The notes under the pieces are model-generated. The model was not told where the DNA came from. It searched no databases and was given only the letters and a program-made list of their open reading frames with translations. This document shows positions 18,589 to 26,687 of a stretch of DNA of 64,000 bases, piece after piece; position 1 is the first letter of the stretch; each line of letters begins with the position of its first letter. Both the position numbers and the translations under genes were made by a program. Origin of the DNA: CAVPXC01 sp963709505 (lineage in GTDB: Bacteria > Chloroflexota > Anaerolineae > JAAEKA01); NCBI GenBank assembly GCA_963709505.1, contig CAVPXC010000013.1:1-64000 (forward strand). The letters run 5' to 3'.

Positions 18589-18616
18589 AGACCTGAGCGT
18601 ACGCTCAGGTCTTTTT
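18589..18616. terminator. Bidirectional intrinsic terminator
   Basis: Perfect 12-bp palindrome AGACCTGAGCGT / ACGCTCAGGTCT (18589-18612), followed by TTTTTA on plus and by CTTTTCTTTG on minus. It sits downstream of the RRM gene (-) and upstream of the miaB promoter. Confidence 0.72.
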
Positions 18617-18743
18617 ATTGCCCGATCATGCCTGCACTGCCAGAACACCTAACAAGAGTTGACGGTCGGGGTCGGTTATACTCTCGCTGACCCGATGGGA
18701 CGGATCCGGTCAGGCTGCACTGGGCTCATGCACTGGCGTCAGC

Positions 18744-19130
18744 TTACCAGCTGTTGCGCCGGCTGCCGCTATCGCGCCCGCCGCGACTGCCGCCGCCGCC
18801 GCGACTACCGCCGCCACCGCCACCGCCACCGCCGTAGCCACCGCCACCGCCGTAACCACCACCGTCGCGGCGAGGCGGGCGTTGCTCGTCGCGAGGCCGA
18901 GCCTCGTTCACGCGCAGGTTTCGGCCGCCGTATTCCATACCATCCAACGCCTGGATGGCTTCCGGGGCGCCCTTGTCTTCCATATCCACGAACCCAAAGC
19001 CGCGGGAACGGCCGGTTTCCCGGTCGCTGATCAGACTGACCTCGTGAACGGTGCCGTAGCCCTCGAAGAGACCGCGAACGTCGTCCTCGGTGGTGCTGAA
19101 GGGCAGATTACCAACATAAATCCTAGTCAC
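18744..19130 (-). CDS. RRM RNA-binding protein with Gly/Arg-rich tail
   Basis: A 128-aa protein with one RRM (residues about 1-80; RNP2 IYVGNLPF, RNP1 RGFGFVDM) and a Gly-rich RGG-like C-terminal tail, the architecture of cyanobacterial and chloroflexal Rbp cold-inducible proteins. Such proteins bind single-stranded RNA and act in cold adaptation or translation control. GTG 19130 is preferred (GGGAG nine bases upstream); GTG 19136 is possible. The Gly tail is encoded by highly repetitive GGY codons. Transcribed alone, with a long leader of about 245 nt behind the promoter at 19382-19410. Confidence 0.88.
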   Translation of the reverse strand: MTRIYVGNLPFSTTEDDVRGLFEGYGTVHEVSLISDRETGRSRGFGFVDMEDKGAPEAIQALDGMEYGGRNLRVNEARPRDEQRPPRRDGGGYGGGGGYGGGGGGGGGSRGGGGSRGGRDSGSRRNSW

Positions 19131-19481
19131 TTTCACTAACTCCCTCGCCTTCGCTTGGAAGGCGCTGCTGCAATTGGCACTCACCACGACTGGCAAATGC
19201 GTACCAAACCATGTCCGCTTGACAAGCGGACGCCACCTGGCAACACCCCGACCGTGTTAGCCAACACTCCCTGCTGCATGTTCAATCGCCCTTCGGAAGC
19301 CCGGTCAGAACTCTAGCGGAGAACCACAAGGAGACCCAAGGCGCTTGGCGCAGACAGACACCCACACATGTGGACAATAACATTATGACGCAAGAGCCCT
19401 AATTATGCAAATTCAATCGCGGCACGCACGGGATATTCGCAGGCTCAACCGCGAGATTTTGCGAGCTTCCACGTGGTCTTG
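19131..19481. other. Intergenic region: long 5' leader of the RRM gene
   Basis: About 350 bases without a gene. It holds the RRM-gene promoter at 19382-19410 and an untranslated leader of roughly 245 nt containing short hairpins (for example GTCCGCTTGACAAGCGGAC at 19213-19231). Long structured leaders are typical of cold-regulated RNA-binding protein genes. Confidence 0.5.
19382..19410 (-). promoter_or_regulatory. Sigma-70-like promoter of the RRM gene
   Basis: Minus strand TTGCAT (19410-19405), 17 bp, CATAAT (19387-19382). Confidence 0.55.
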
Positions 19482-20246
19482 TTAGCGCTGGCGGTTCTTG
19501 AACACGACCAGATTATCCTCGTCAGACGGGCCGTAGGGGTCGAACTGAATGGTAACTTGCGACGGCGTGAGCGGAATCCAGCCAGATCGGTACCACTCGT
19601 ATACCAGCCAAGTGCCCGGTGTGAGCGTGAACACGGCTCTGCCGTCGGTTGCCGTGGTACGGGTCTGAGCCACGGCAAAGGGGTCATTGATCGGTTGGAA
19701 TGTAATCTGCCAGCCGGAGCCGGGTTGCACCGCGCCACCAGCCATTTCCTCCCATTTCTGTGCCGTCACGTCGATGAGACGACGGATCTTAAAGACGATC
19801 AGGTAGGGTGACTGCTGGCCGGCTAAGGGCGTGCAGCCTGTAACCGCCAGCCCGCCGCGCGGCGCGAGAGGCACGATACCATCCCATTCGGCGGGAAGCT
19901 GGAGCGAGAAATTCCACACATCGGGTGTAAGTGCGATCTTGAAGTAGCCATTGGCGGCAACGGGTGCGCTTGCCACGACGCCGGTCGAGCTGATGGCGTT
20001 GACCTGCAGCGCTGACGATGTACGCGTTCCATCCACTGTCAGCTCGCGGTGGTTGATAACCCAGCCTTGTACGACAACCGGACCGCTGGCAAGCGCTTTG
20101 CTTGGCGCCGGGCAGGCGACAGGCTCCAAGCTAGCCGGACTTGCGGTCTGCGCCAGAGCTGCCGGGACGGCAACTGTGAGTACCAGGGCAAGGACGATAG
20201 CCAACAAAATGACTTGTCGACGAACGATGCGAAGTCGCAGGGTCAT
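19482..20246 (-). CDS. Secreted SpaA-like protein, paralogue of the 15071 gene
   Basis: A 254-aa exported protein. Signal peptide QVILLAIVLALVLTVAVPAALA, then GWVINHRELTVDGTR, matching GYVINHRELPVDGTK of the gene at 15071. Further shared blocks are ANGYFKI, LQLPAEWDGIVPLAPRGGLA, VFKIRRLIDVTAQKWEE, TAT-DGRAVFTLTPGTWLVYE and a final FDPYGPSDEDNLVVFKNR. It lacks the insert, the extra SpaA units and the LysM of its paralogue. ATG 20246 follows AGGAGG by six bases. Function unknown; probably a surface or envelope protein. Confidence 0.85.
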   Translation of the reverse strand: MTLRLRIVRRQVILLAIVLALVLTVAVPAALAQTASPASLEPVACPAPSKALASGPVVVQGWVINHRELTVDGTRTSSALQVNAISSTGVVASAPVAANGYFKIALTPDVWNFSLQLPAEWDGIVPLAPRGGLAVTGCTPLAGQQSPYLIVFKIRRLIDVTAQKWEEMAGGAVQPGSGWQITFQPINDPFAVAQTRTTATDGRAVFTLTPGTWLVYEWYRSGWIPLTPSQVTIQFDPYGPSDEDNLVVFKNRQR

Positions 20247-20340
20247 GAGATGCCTCCTTCTAGCGGCGGGGTTGATAGTCACTATGCCTTAGTCTACTCC
20301 CGGGGAAGGGGTTGTGTCAAGGGGCAACCGCGATCGGGTG

Positions 20341-20409
20341 TATTTCAAGTTAGGGGCAGACCCTTCGGGTTTTCCGCAAACCCGAAGGGTCTGCCCCTAA
20401 CTTGAAATA
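20341..20409. repeat. Perfect 32-bp inverted repeat (palindromic element)
   Basis: Arms 20341-20372 and 20378-20409 are perfectly complementary (start TATTTCAAGTTAGGGGCAG) with loop TCCGC. It stands alone in an intergenic space between the SpaA-like gene start and the DnaJ gene end. No flanking direct repeats or genes accompany it. Confidence 0.85.
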
Positions 20410-20511
20410 AACCCCCGCGATCTTTGGAACGCCGTCCGTCGTTGCGCTTGTCAGTCGAACGCGCCGGCCCTGGAGGATATTCGAAGTGTCCCCTGTGCTG
20501 TCAGACTTTCT

Positions 20512-22002
20512 TTAGCGCCGCGGTTCGTTCGTCGGGGGTGCTGCGCTCAGCAAGCTCACGCCAAGCGCTGCTGGAAGCAGCGGCCAGGCCTGGCGCAGCG
20601 CGTCGGCAGCCATGATGTCGGCCTGCGCCAGAAGCCAAATGCATCCGGCCGCGGTCAGCAGTCCGACGCCGGTGGCCAATAGCGACCGGCCTGCCAGGCC
20701 GTAGGCCAGGAGGACCACTGCAATTCCGGCCACCCACAGCCAGCCGTTCGATGGAATCATTAGCGCCTGGGCCGTGAGCAGCAGTAGGCTGAGGGTGGTC
20801 AAGGCGAGTCCAAGCACTTGGCGAACACGGCTTGTGCCGCGGGTGCGGTTGGCGTTTGCCGTCACAGGTTTTGAAGGGTTGGTTTTCGGTGGTTTGGCGG
20901 CCCGAGCCGTCTTTTGTTTAGACGAGGCGGCGCCGGCAGTCTTGGGCGGCGCCTGGACCTCGATCAATGCAATCAGGTCACCGCGTGTGGCCGAGTTGGC
21001 CACGTTGGGCATACCCTGTCCGCGAAGGCGGAGGGATTGGCCTGTGTGGGCACCCGCGGGAATTTTCAGCTGCACCGGTCGATCCAGGGTTGGAATCTGG
21101 ACCTCACCCGACTTCATGGCCAGATCGTAGGGAATTGACACCCGGATTCTGAGATCGTCACTCTCGCGTGTAAACACGGAGTGTGGCTGCACCTCGATCG
21201 TCATGTACAGGTCGCCCAGTGGCCGGCCCATAATGCGCTCACCTTGGCCACGAACGCGCAGCCGAGAGCCGGTACTGACGCCCGCAGGGATGGTAACCTC
21301 GACCTTGCGGCCATCGCCGTAAGTTAACGTGCGTGTCGTGCCGCGGAAGGCCTCTTCCAGGCTGAGCTGAGCCGACACTTCGATGTCGCGGCCGGGGCGG
21401 ACCTCGGTGGTCTCGCGATCCGTCGGGGGTGCGGCGCCTGCGTTGTTCCGGAGGTTGCCGAACAGCGACTCGAAGAAATCGGAGAAATCGCTGCTGGCGC
21501 TCGATCCGCTTCGGCCGCTGTTGCGGGCCGTGGTGGCCGTGTAGGCCCACACGAAGCCACGGAAGAGGCGCTCGAAGTCCTCTTCGTTGACGGTGCGGGT
21601 GTGCGTGCGGCGCTGACTTGGCCGGCCACCTGAGCCATCGCGTGGGGTTCCGCCTGTCGCGCCCGACGTTGCTCCGGCTGTTGCACTGGTTCTGGCGCCG
21701 GCTGCGCCGGCAGACGCTGCGCCGGCAGACGTGGGACGCGCCGTCTCTGTGCGCGGCTCACGATAGCTGGTCTGATAACGCTCGTAGCGAGCTCGAAAGA
21801 CGTCGTACGTCCGTCGCTTATCCGGGTCGGATAGCACGGTGTACGCTTCATTGATCTCCTTGAAGCGCTCGGTTGCTCCATGCTTCTCCACGGCGACGTC
21901 CGGATGGTGGACGCGGGCCAACTTGCGGAAGGCCGTCTTAATGGCTTGCTCGTCCGCATCGGCTGGGAGGCCAAGTGTCGCGTAATAGTCTTTGTAATCC
22001 AT
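20512..22002 (-). CDS. DnaJ/CbpA-like co-chaperone with C-terminal membrane segments
   Basis: A 496-aa protein. The N-terminal J-domain (1-70) carries the HPD motif in LARVHHPDV and would stimulate an Hsp70 ATPase. An Ala/Thr/Gly-rich linker and a Ser/Phe-rich stretch precede a CbpA-type substrate domain without zinc finger (VTIPAGVSTGSRLRVRGQGE; LKIPAGAHTGQSLRLRGQGM). Beyond about residue 395 there are three or four hydrophobic helices (LGLALTTLSLLLLTAQALM; LWVAGIAVVLLAYGL), unusual for this family. ATG 22002 starts directly at MDYKDYYATLGL. Transcribed alone. Confidence 0.85.
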   Translation of the reverse strand: MDYKDYYATLGLPADADEQAIKTAFRKLARVHHPDVAVEKHGATERFKEINEAYTVLSDPDKRRTYDVFRARYERYQTSYREPRTETARPTSAGAASAGAAGARTSATAGATSGATGGTPRDGSGGRPSQRRTHTRTVNEEDFERLFRGFVWAYTATTARNSGRSGSSASSDFSDFFESLFGNLRNNAGAAPPTDRETTEVRPGRDIEVSAQLSLEEAFRGTTRTLTYGDGRKVEVTIPAGVSTGSRLRVRGQGERIMGRPLGDLYMTIEVQPHSVFTRESDDLRIRVSIPYDLAMKSGEVQIPTLDRPVQLKIPAGAHTGQSLRLRGQGMPNVANSATRGDLIALIEVQAPPKTAGAASSKQKTARAAKPPKTNPSKPVTANANRTRGTSRVRQVLGLALTTLSLLLLTAQALMIPSNGWLWVAGIAVVLLAYGLAGRSLLATGVGLLTAAGCIWLLAQADIMAADALRQAWPLLPAALGVSLLSAAPPTNEPRR

Positions 22003-22082
22003 GCGCAAAAAAGTACCTACTCAACAGTCATTACGTGCATAGGCCCGATGGGTCGCGGCACTGCGCCTACCTTGGTCCCTGG

Positions 22083-22166
22083 TCAGAGCAGGCCAAGTTC
22101 TCGAGCGCGCAGCGCAGCCTGAGTGCGGTCGGGCACGCCGATCTTGCCAAGGATGTTGGTGTGGAG
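22083..22166 (-). pseudogene. Remnant of a LuxR/NarL-type response regulator C-terminus
   Basis: The minus strand reads NILGKIGVPDRTQAALRARE then LGLL and a stop, the recognition-helix end of a LuxR-type HTH (usual pattern NILSKLGVSDRTQAAL). No receiver domain or upstream HTH half is present, so only about 28 codons remain. Confidence 0.7.
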
Positions 22167-22207
22167 GAATGATACTCCATGTTCCGGCGATGGTCAAGGG
22201 TACCAAT

Positions 22208-22285
22208 CTACCTATCTCCCTTCCCCCTCAGCAGCAGGTAGTTGCCGATGCCGACAAGGATCAGTGGCCAGGCATAGCACGATCA
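22208..22285 (-). pseudogene. Possible remnant of a PspC/toastrack-type membrane protein
   Basis: The minus strand encodes WPLILVGIGNYLLLRGKGDR and a stop, resembling the final membrane helix of small PspC/LiaF-like proteins often linked to LuxR-type regulators. It lies just upstream of the LuxR remnant in the same orientation. Very short, so uncertain. Confidence 0.35.
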
Positions 22286-22458
22286 CCCAGGAGCAACCCG
22301 GAGTTCGAGATTTCTTAGGTGGGTGTACGCGCGGTATAATGACTCCTCGTCGGGCAAAATCCCCCGGTGGTCAGAGCAGCAATTGTGTTGGTGCTGGGAA
22401 TGGCGTTGGCTTCGCGCGCCAGGGAAGCCATGGTCGAGTTGATGAGGAGTTGTTCTTC

Positions 22459-23517
22459 ATGCGTAAACCGTTCAGCTTGCGGCCATTGACGCGGCCATGC
22501 GGGTTGTTGCTTCTCCTGCTGGTGACGGCCTCGCTGGTCGCCTGCCAGCCGGGTGTCACCGAGACGCCCAAAGGGGTCGCAGCGGAAACCGTTTTCGCCT
22601 CTGCGGCGACGGCGAATGTGGCCACCGGCGAGGCGGGCCAGTCGCCTTTGCCAAGTCCATCTTTGCCCCTACTCACGATCACTTCCACCGCTTCGCCTAC
22701 ACTGGATGCACCGGATGGCGCGACAGATACTCCGGTTGCGACGCCCGTTGTGACCTCGACGATACTTGTCACAGTGACGGTGGCGGCGCTTGGTGGGGAA
22801 ACTGCGGACAGCTATCGCGTGGTGAACGTTTATCCTCACGACCGCGGCGCGTTCACCGAGGGCTTGGTCTACGTCGATGGCGTCTTGTACGAGGGCACCG
22901 GGCTCGACAACCAATCGAACCCGCCGGGGCAGTCGGTGTTGGAGAGGAAGGAGCTGGCGACCGGCAAGGTGCTGCAGAGTATCAGGCTGGCGCCGGAGTA
23001 TTTCGGCGAGGGCGTGACCGTCATGGGAAATCGGGTCTATCAATTGACCTGGCAAGAACGCACCGGTTTCGTCTACGACAAGGACACTTTACAGCCGCTC
23101 GGGACTTTTACGATCTCCAGTGATGGCTGGGGCCTGACCCATGACGGCACGCGACTGATTCGGAGCGACGGGACGAGCACGCTGCATTTCCTCGATCCCA
23201 CGACCCTCCAGGAGACCGGTCGCGTTGACGTGCTTGACGGTCGAGGTGACCCAGTGGTAAACCTAAACGAGTTGGAATACGTCAACGGTGAGGTCTATGC
23301 AAACGTATGGCTGACTGACATCATCGTGCGTATCGATCCGGTGACAGGCCTGGTGCTCGGTCGAATTGACCTGACCGGACTGCTGTCCCCCGAAGACCGT
23401 GCCCAGCGGGTGGATGTGCTCAACGGCATCGCCTACGACGCGGCCGAGGATCGATTGTTCGTGACCGGTAAGTGGTGGCCCAAGCTGTTTGAGATCGATG
23501 TGATTACAGCGAACTAG
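22459..23517 (+). CDS. Glutaminyl-peptide cyclotransferase, lipoprotein
   Basis: A 352-aa protein. A signal peptide ends in the lipobox LVAC, followed by a Thr/Pro/Ala-rich linker and a five-bladed beta-propeller of the glutamine cyclotransferase family (PHDRGAFTEGLVYVDGVLYE; GEGVTVMGNRVYQLTWQE; NELEYVNGEVYANVWLTD; LNGIAYDAAEDRLFVTGKWWP). The family converts N-terminal Gln to pyroglutamate. ATG 22459 is preferred, with GAGGAG nine bases upstream; the in-frame upstream extension has no family resemblance. The MscS-like gene follows after 7 bases. Confidence 0.88.
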   Translation: MRKPFSLRPLTRPCGLLLLLLVTASLVACQPGVTETPKGVAAETVFASAATANVATGEAGQSPLPSPSLPLLTITSTASPTLDAPDGATDTPVATPVVTSTILVTVTVAALGGETADSYRVVNVYPHDRGAFTEGLVYVDGVLYEGTGLDNQSNPPGQSVLERKELATGKVLQSIRLAPEYFGEGVTVMGNRVYQLTWQERTGFVYDKDTLQPLGTFTISSDGWGLTHDGTRLIRSDGTSTLHFLDPTTLQETGRVDVLDGRGDPVVNLNELEYVNGEVYANVWLTDIIVRIDPVTGLVLGRIDLTGLLSPEDRAQRVDVLNGIAYDAAEDRLFVTGKWWPKLFEIDVITAN

Positions 23518-23524
23518 AGGACAA

Positions 23525-24330
23525 ATGCAAGTTCCAGAAAACCTTCTGCCGCTGTTGCTAGGCGCTGCGTTGCGCATTGGGGTGGCTTTCGTAGTCTTTC
23601 TCGTGGGGCGGTGGTTCGCCGCGTTCGCACGGCGTAAGCTGCAGCCTATCCTGGAAAAGACCAAGCTCACCGAGTTGATGGTGAACCTGTCCGTCACGCT
23701 TTCGTTTTACGGTATTTGGGTCGCCACCGTTGTTGCCGTACTGGCTGTGGTTGGTTTCCCAATCGAAGCATTGCTTACCTTTGCGGGTGTGACCATAGTC
23801 ATCCTTGGCCTTGCGCTGCAGCAGTCGATCAAGGACTTTGCCACGGCGGTGATTTTCGTTCTCTTCAAGCCTTTTGAAGTCGGCGACTTGATCCAGACCA
23901 AAGGTATAACAGGCACCGTACAGGAAATGCAGTTCTTCAATACGGTACTGCTCCAGGGTGACAATAAGGTGGCGATCCTCCCGAACGCCGAGGTTCAACT
24001 GAACGGCATCATCACTACACCAAGATGGGCACCCTACGCGTCGATTAGGTCTTCGGCATCGGCTACGACGACGATCTGCGCCGGGCCAGGCAGATCATCA
24101 AGGAAGTCTTGGCGGTTGATCCGCGCGTCCTGTCCGAGCCAGCGCCGCAGATCGTGGTGTTGGAGTTGGCTGACAGCAGTGTCCAACTCGGCGTGCGTCC
24201 TTTTGTCAGGGCCAGCGACTATTGGAACGCACAGTTCGAACTTCGCGAGCGCATCAAGCTGCGTTTCGAGGAAGAAGGCATCACGATCCCCTTCCCGCAG
24301 CGCGATATCCACCTCATTCAGCCGGGTTGA
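23525..24330 (+). CDS. MscS-family mechanosensitive channel (frameshift and in-frame stop)
   Basis: ATG 23525 (GAGGAC upstream). Three N-terminal membrane segments, then the pore-lining helix and beta domain (LTFAGVTIVILGLALQQSIK; FKPFEVGDLIQTKGITGTV; NTVLLQGDNKVAILPNAEV). A frame break lies near 24015, and in the continuing frame a TAG at 24046 replaces the Leu or similar codon expected after TLRVD. The C-terminal alpha-beta domain (ARQIIKEVLAVDPRVL; FELRERIKLRFEEEGITIPF) is intact to 24330. About 268 aa after repair. Two separate lesions make a genuine pseudogene possible here. Confidence 0.75.
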
Positions 24331-24339
24331 TCGAGAAGG

Positions 24340-25197
24340 TTGCCGCTATGGACTCCACGCAACTTACTCGATGTGAACAATGTGACAATGGCCTATGTCG
24401 CCGGCGCTCTGGCCCTGGACGCGGTCTCCTTTGCAGTGCGCCAAGGCACGGTACACGCGATTCTGGGAGAGGATGGCGCAGGCAAGACGACGCTGGCAAA
24501 GATCCTGGGCGGAGCTATTCCAACCGACAAGACCACCGGCCAGATCCTGCTGGATGGACAGCCGCTCGTTTTGCGCTCATTGGTCGATGGCATCCATCGC
24601 GGCATTGCGATCGTGCCGCGCAAGATCTCTGTGTTCGATCACATGAGCGTCGCAGACAATGTCATGGTGGCAAGCTGGCAGCAGAACCGGCGTTTTGCGA
24701 TATCGCGCCGCAGGACCGAGAGCCAGGCCGAGGAGCTGCTTGCTCGCTGGGGTATTGCCATCGACTTGAGCGTCTCGGTCCGCACCATGAGCGCCCTGCA
24801 ACAACGGGAGTTGATGATTGCCCGATCCCTTGCCGCGTCTCCCCGGCTACTCATCCTCGACGAGCCGCTGTCCGGCATCGCCGGCCATCACGCCGCCAGC
24901 CAGTTGTTGCTGGCTGTCCGCCGTCTTGCCGACCGAGGCGCCACCTGTCTCTACCTGGCGCGGCGGCCGGCAGAGGCCATGCAGGTCGCTCAGATGATTA
25001 CCGTGTTGCGAGACGGAGTGGTGGCAGGAACGTGGGAACGGATTCAGTTCGATGAAGCGACTCTTTCAACAGCCATGGCGAGCCAACGGCTCGGTGACGC
25101 TGAGACGACTCGCCCTGACGACGACTTTGCCGAGCGCGGTGGCTTGTTCGGCCCGCTGAGCGGCACCTTCGATCGGTGGTTTCGACCGCGGTCGTGA
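24340..25197 (+). CDS. Orphan ABC ATPase, sugar-importer (RbsA/MglA) half-type
   Basis: A 285-aa protein resembling one half of a two-domain monosaccharide-import ATPase. Walker A is GEDGAGKTT, the Q-loop region IAIVPRKISVFDHMSV, Walker B LLILDEPLSGI. The signature LSGGQ is replaced by MSALQQREL, and the usual H-loop His is replaced in YLARRPAEAM. No permease or binding protein is adjacent. The start is uncertain: TTG 24340, or ATG 24348 in another frame joined by a one-base indel near 24365, which would give MDSTQL then LDVNNVTMAYVAG. The deviant motifs suggest reduced or absent ATPase activity. Confidence 0.72.
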   Translation: MPLWTPRNLLDVNNVTMAYVAGALALDAVSFAVRQGTVHAILGEDGAGKTTLAKILGGAIPTDKTTGQILLDGQPLVLRSLVDGIHRGIAIVPRKISVFDHMSVADNVMVASWQQNRRFAISRRRTESQAEELLARWGIAIDLSVSVRTMSALQQRELMIARSLAASPRLLILDEPLSGIAGHHAASQLLLAVRRLADRGATCLYLARRPAEAMQVAQMITVLRDGVVAGTWERIQFDEATLSTAMASQRLGDAETTRPDDDFAERGGLFGPLSGTFDRWFRPRS

Positions 25198-25228
25198 TGT
25201 CGATTGGTCCGATCTTGAGTTGCGAAAA

Positions 25229-25266
25229 ACAGAACGGTCCGATCTTTCGAGATCGGACCGTTCTGT
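25229..25266. repeat. 17-bp palindrome with TTCG loop (AACGGTCC family)
   Basis: ACAGAACGGTCCGATCT (25229-25245) pairs perfectly with AGATCGGACCGTTCTGT (25250-25266); the loop is TTCG. It lies between convergent genes and may serve as a terminator. Related elements are at 44772-44862. Confidence 0.8.
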
Positions 25267-25275
25267 GATCTGGCG

Positions 25276-25349
25276 GCCTGGTGCTCTGTTAGGTTAGAAG
25301 CCGCTGAAGGGATGACACTCACAACGTTCAACCCAACAGAGCACCCAGG
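25276..25349. repeat. Imperfect inverted repeat (TGCTCTGTT arms)
   Basis: Arms around GGTGCTCTGTT (25280-25290) and AACAGAGCACC (25335-25345) extend to about 19 bp with a few mismatches, separated by about 44 bases. Confidence 0.5.
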
Positions 25350-25382
25350 ATGTCACAGTATAAAATCTAACTTAACAAAGCA

Positions 25383-26602
25383 CTAGTCGAATTCAAATAC
25401 CGCCTTAAGGATACCGCTGTTTCCTTTTTGTCCCAGGAGTTTGAACGCCCTGTCATACTCGTGCAGCTTGAAGCGGTGCGTTACCATCCACCCGAGATCA
25501 ACCTTGCCGCTGGTCATAAGGTCGAGGGCCAGCTTGAAGGTGCTCCACGTTCGATTCTCGAACTGCTCGGTGTGGTGATAGGTGTACGCCGCGACCACGC
25601 GACAACTCTTTGAGGAAGATCGACGTCCAGTCTACGTTCTTGGCAATTCCCGGCACGCCGACCAATACGACCGTGCCGCCTGGTCGCGTCAGTCGCATCG
25701 CGTCGTCCAATGCCGAAGTCGCTGCCCACGCACTCGAAGGTGCGGTCCACCCCACCTGTCACGACTTGTTTGCCGATTAGCGGCTTGAGCACGTCGCCGC
25801 CGGTACGCCTTGCGATCTCGGCGTAGAGTTCGCCCGGTACGACGTCGCTGGCGCCCAGTCGCCTCGCGGCTTCGGCCTGGGTGGGGTAACGCGCCGCCAC
25901 CAGGATGTGCGCCTGGCTGCCCAGCGCGCGGAGCGCCGCCAGCGTCGTGAGGCCGATCGTGCCGGCGCCCAGGATCAGCACGGTCTCGTCGTCAGCCGGC
26001 AGATGCTGAAGCGCCGGGTGTAGTCCAACGGCAAACGGTTCGACCAACAGCGCATTTGCGTCACTGAGATGCTCGGGCACACGATGCAACTGCGTTTGGT
26101 GCGCCACGAAGTACGGACTCCAGCTCCCACCGGTATCGCGACAGGCGCCGATGAACAGGCCGGGCGCCAGCGCGCCCTCGTTGGTGCGCTGGCAGCGGTT
26201 GATCTCGCCGCGGCTACAGAATTCGCACAGCTCGTCGAAACCCCGCGGCCTGCACCACAACAGCGGCTCGACCACCACCCGCTCGCCGGGCTGCCAGCCA
26301 GTCACCCCCGGTCCCATCTCGGCGATCACGCCAACGTTCTCGTGCCCAAACGTGTAGGGAAACGATGTGAAGGCGCTATAGTACGGGCTGGTGTTCAAGC
26401 GGATAACGCTGAGGTCTGAGCCGCAAATGCCGCCCAGGCGCGTCTTGATCCGCACCCACTCCGGCCCCGGCAGCAGCGGGATCGGGCCATCCTCGACGAA
26501 TGTGCATGATCGTCCGCTCCATAACTGCGCAGGCGAGACTTTACCCAAAGCCAGCCCGGCCGCATAACGCGGAATGGTCGCGTTGAACCGAATTGATTTC
26601 AA
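25383..26602 (-). CDS. Zinc-dependent medium-chain dehydrogenase (two frame breaks)
   Basis: An alcohol/threonine/sorbitol dehydrogenase-type protein of about 405 aa. The catalytic zinc region is GGICGSDLSVI with GHENVGVI; the structural zinc cysteines are in the stretch from LWCRPRG to INRC (C-x8-C-x2-C-x7-C). The NAD(P) motif is LGAGTIGLTTLAALRALG. Frame breaks near 25740 and 25585; the last segment ends LGQKGNSGILKAVFEFD. TTG 26602 is proposed as start (GGAG eight bases upstream). Last gene of the minus-strand unit containing the SPASM-type proteins; substrate unknown. Confidence 0.82.
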
Positions 26603-26687
26603 ATTAATCACTCCGGGTGTTTCTTCCCAATAATCCGGTGTAGGGGCACGGCCTTGCGCCTGCCCGCCGGGGTTGATCCGCTTCCGC

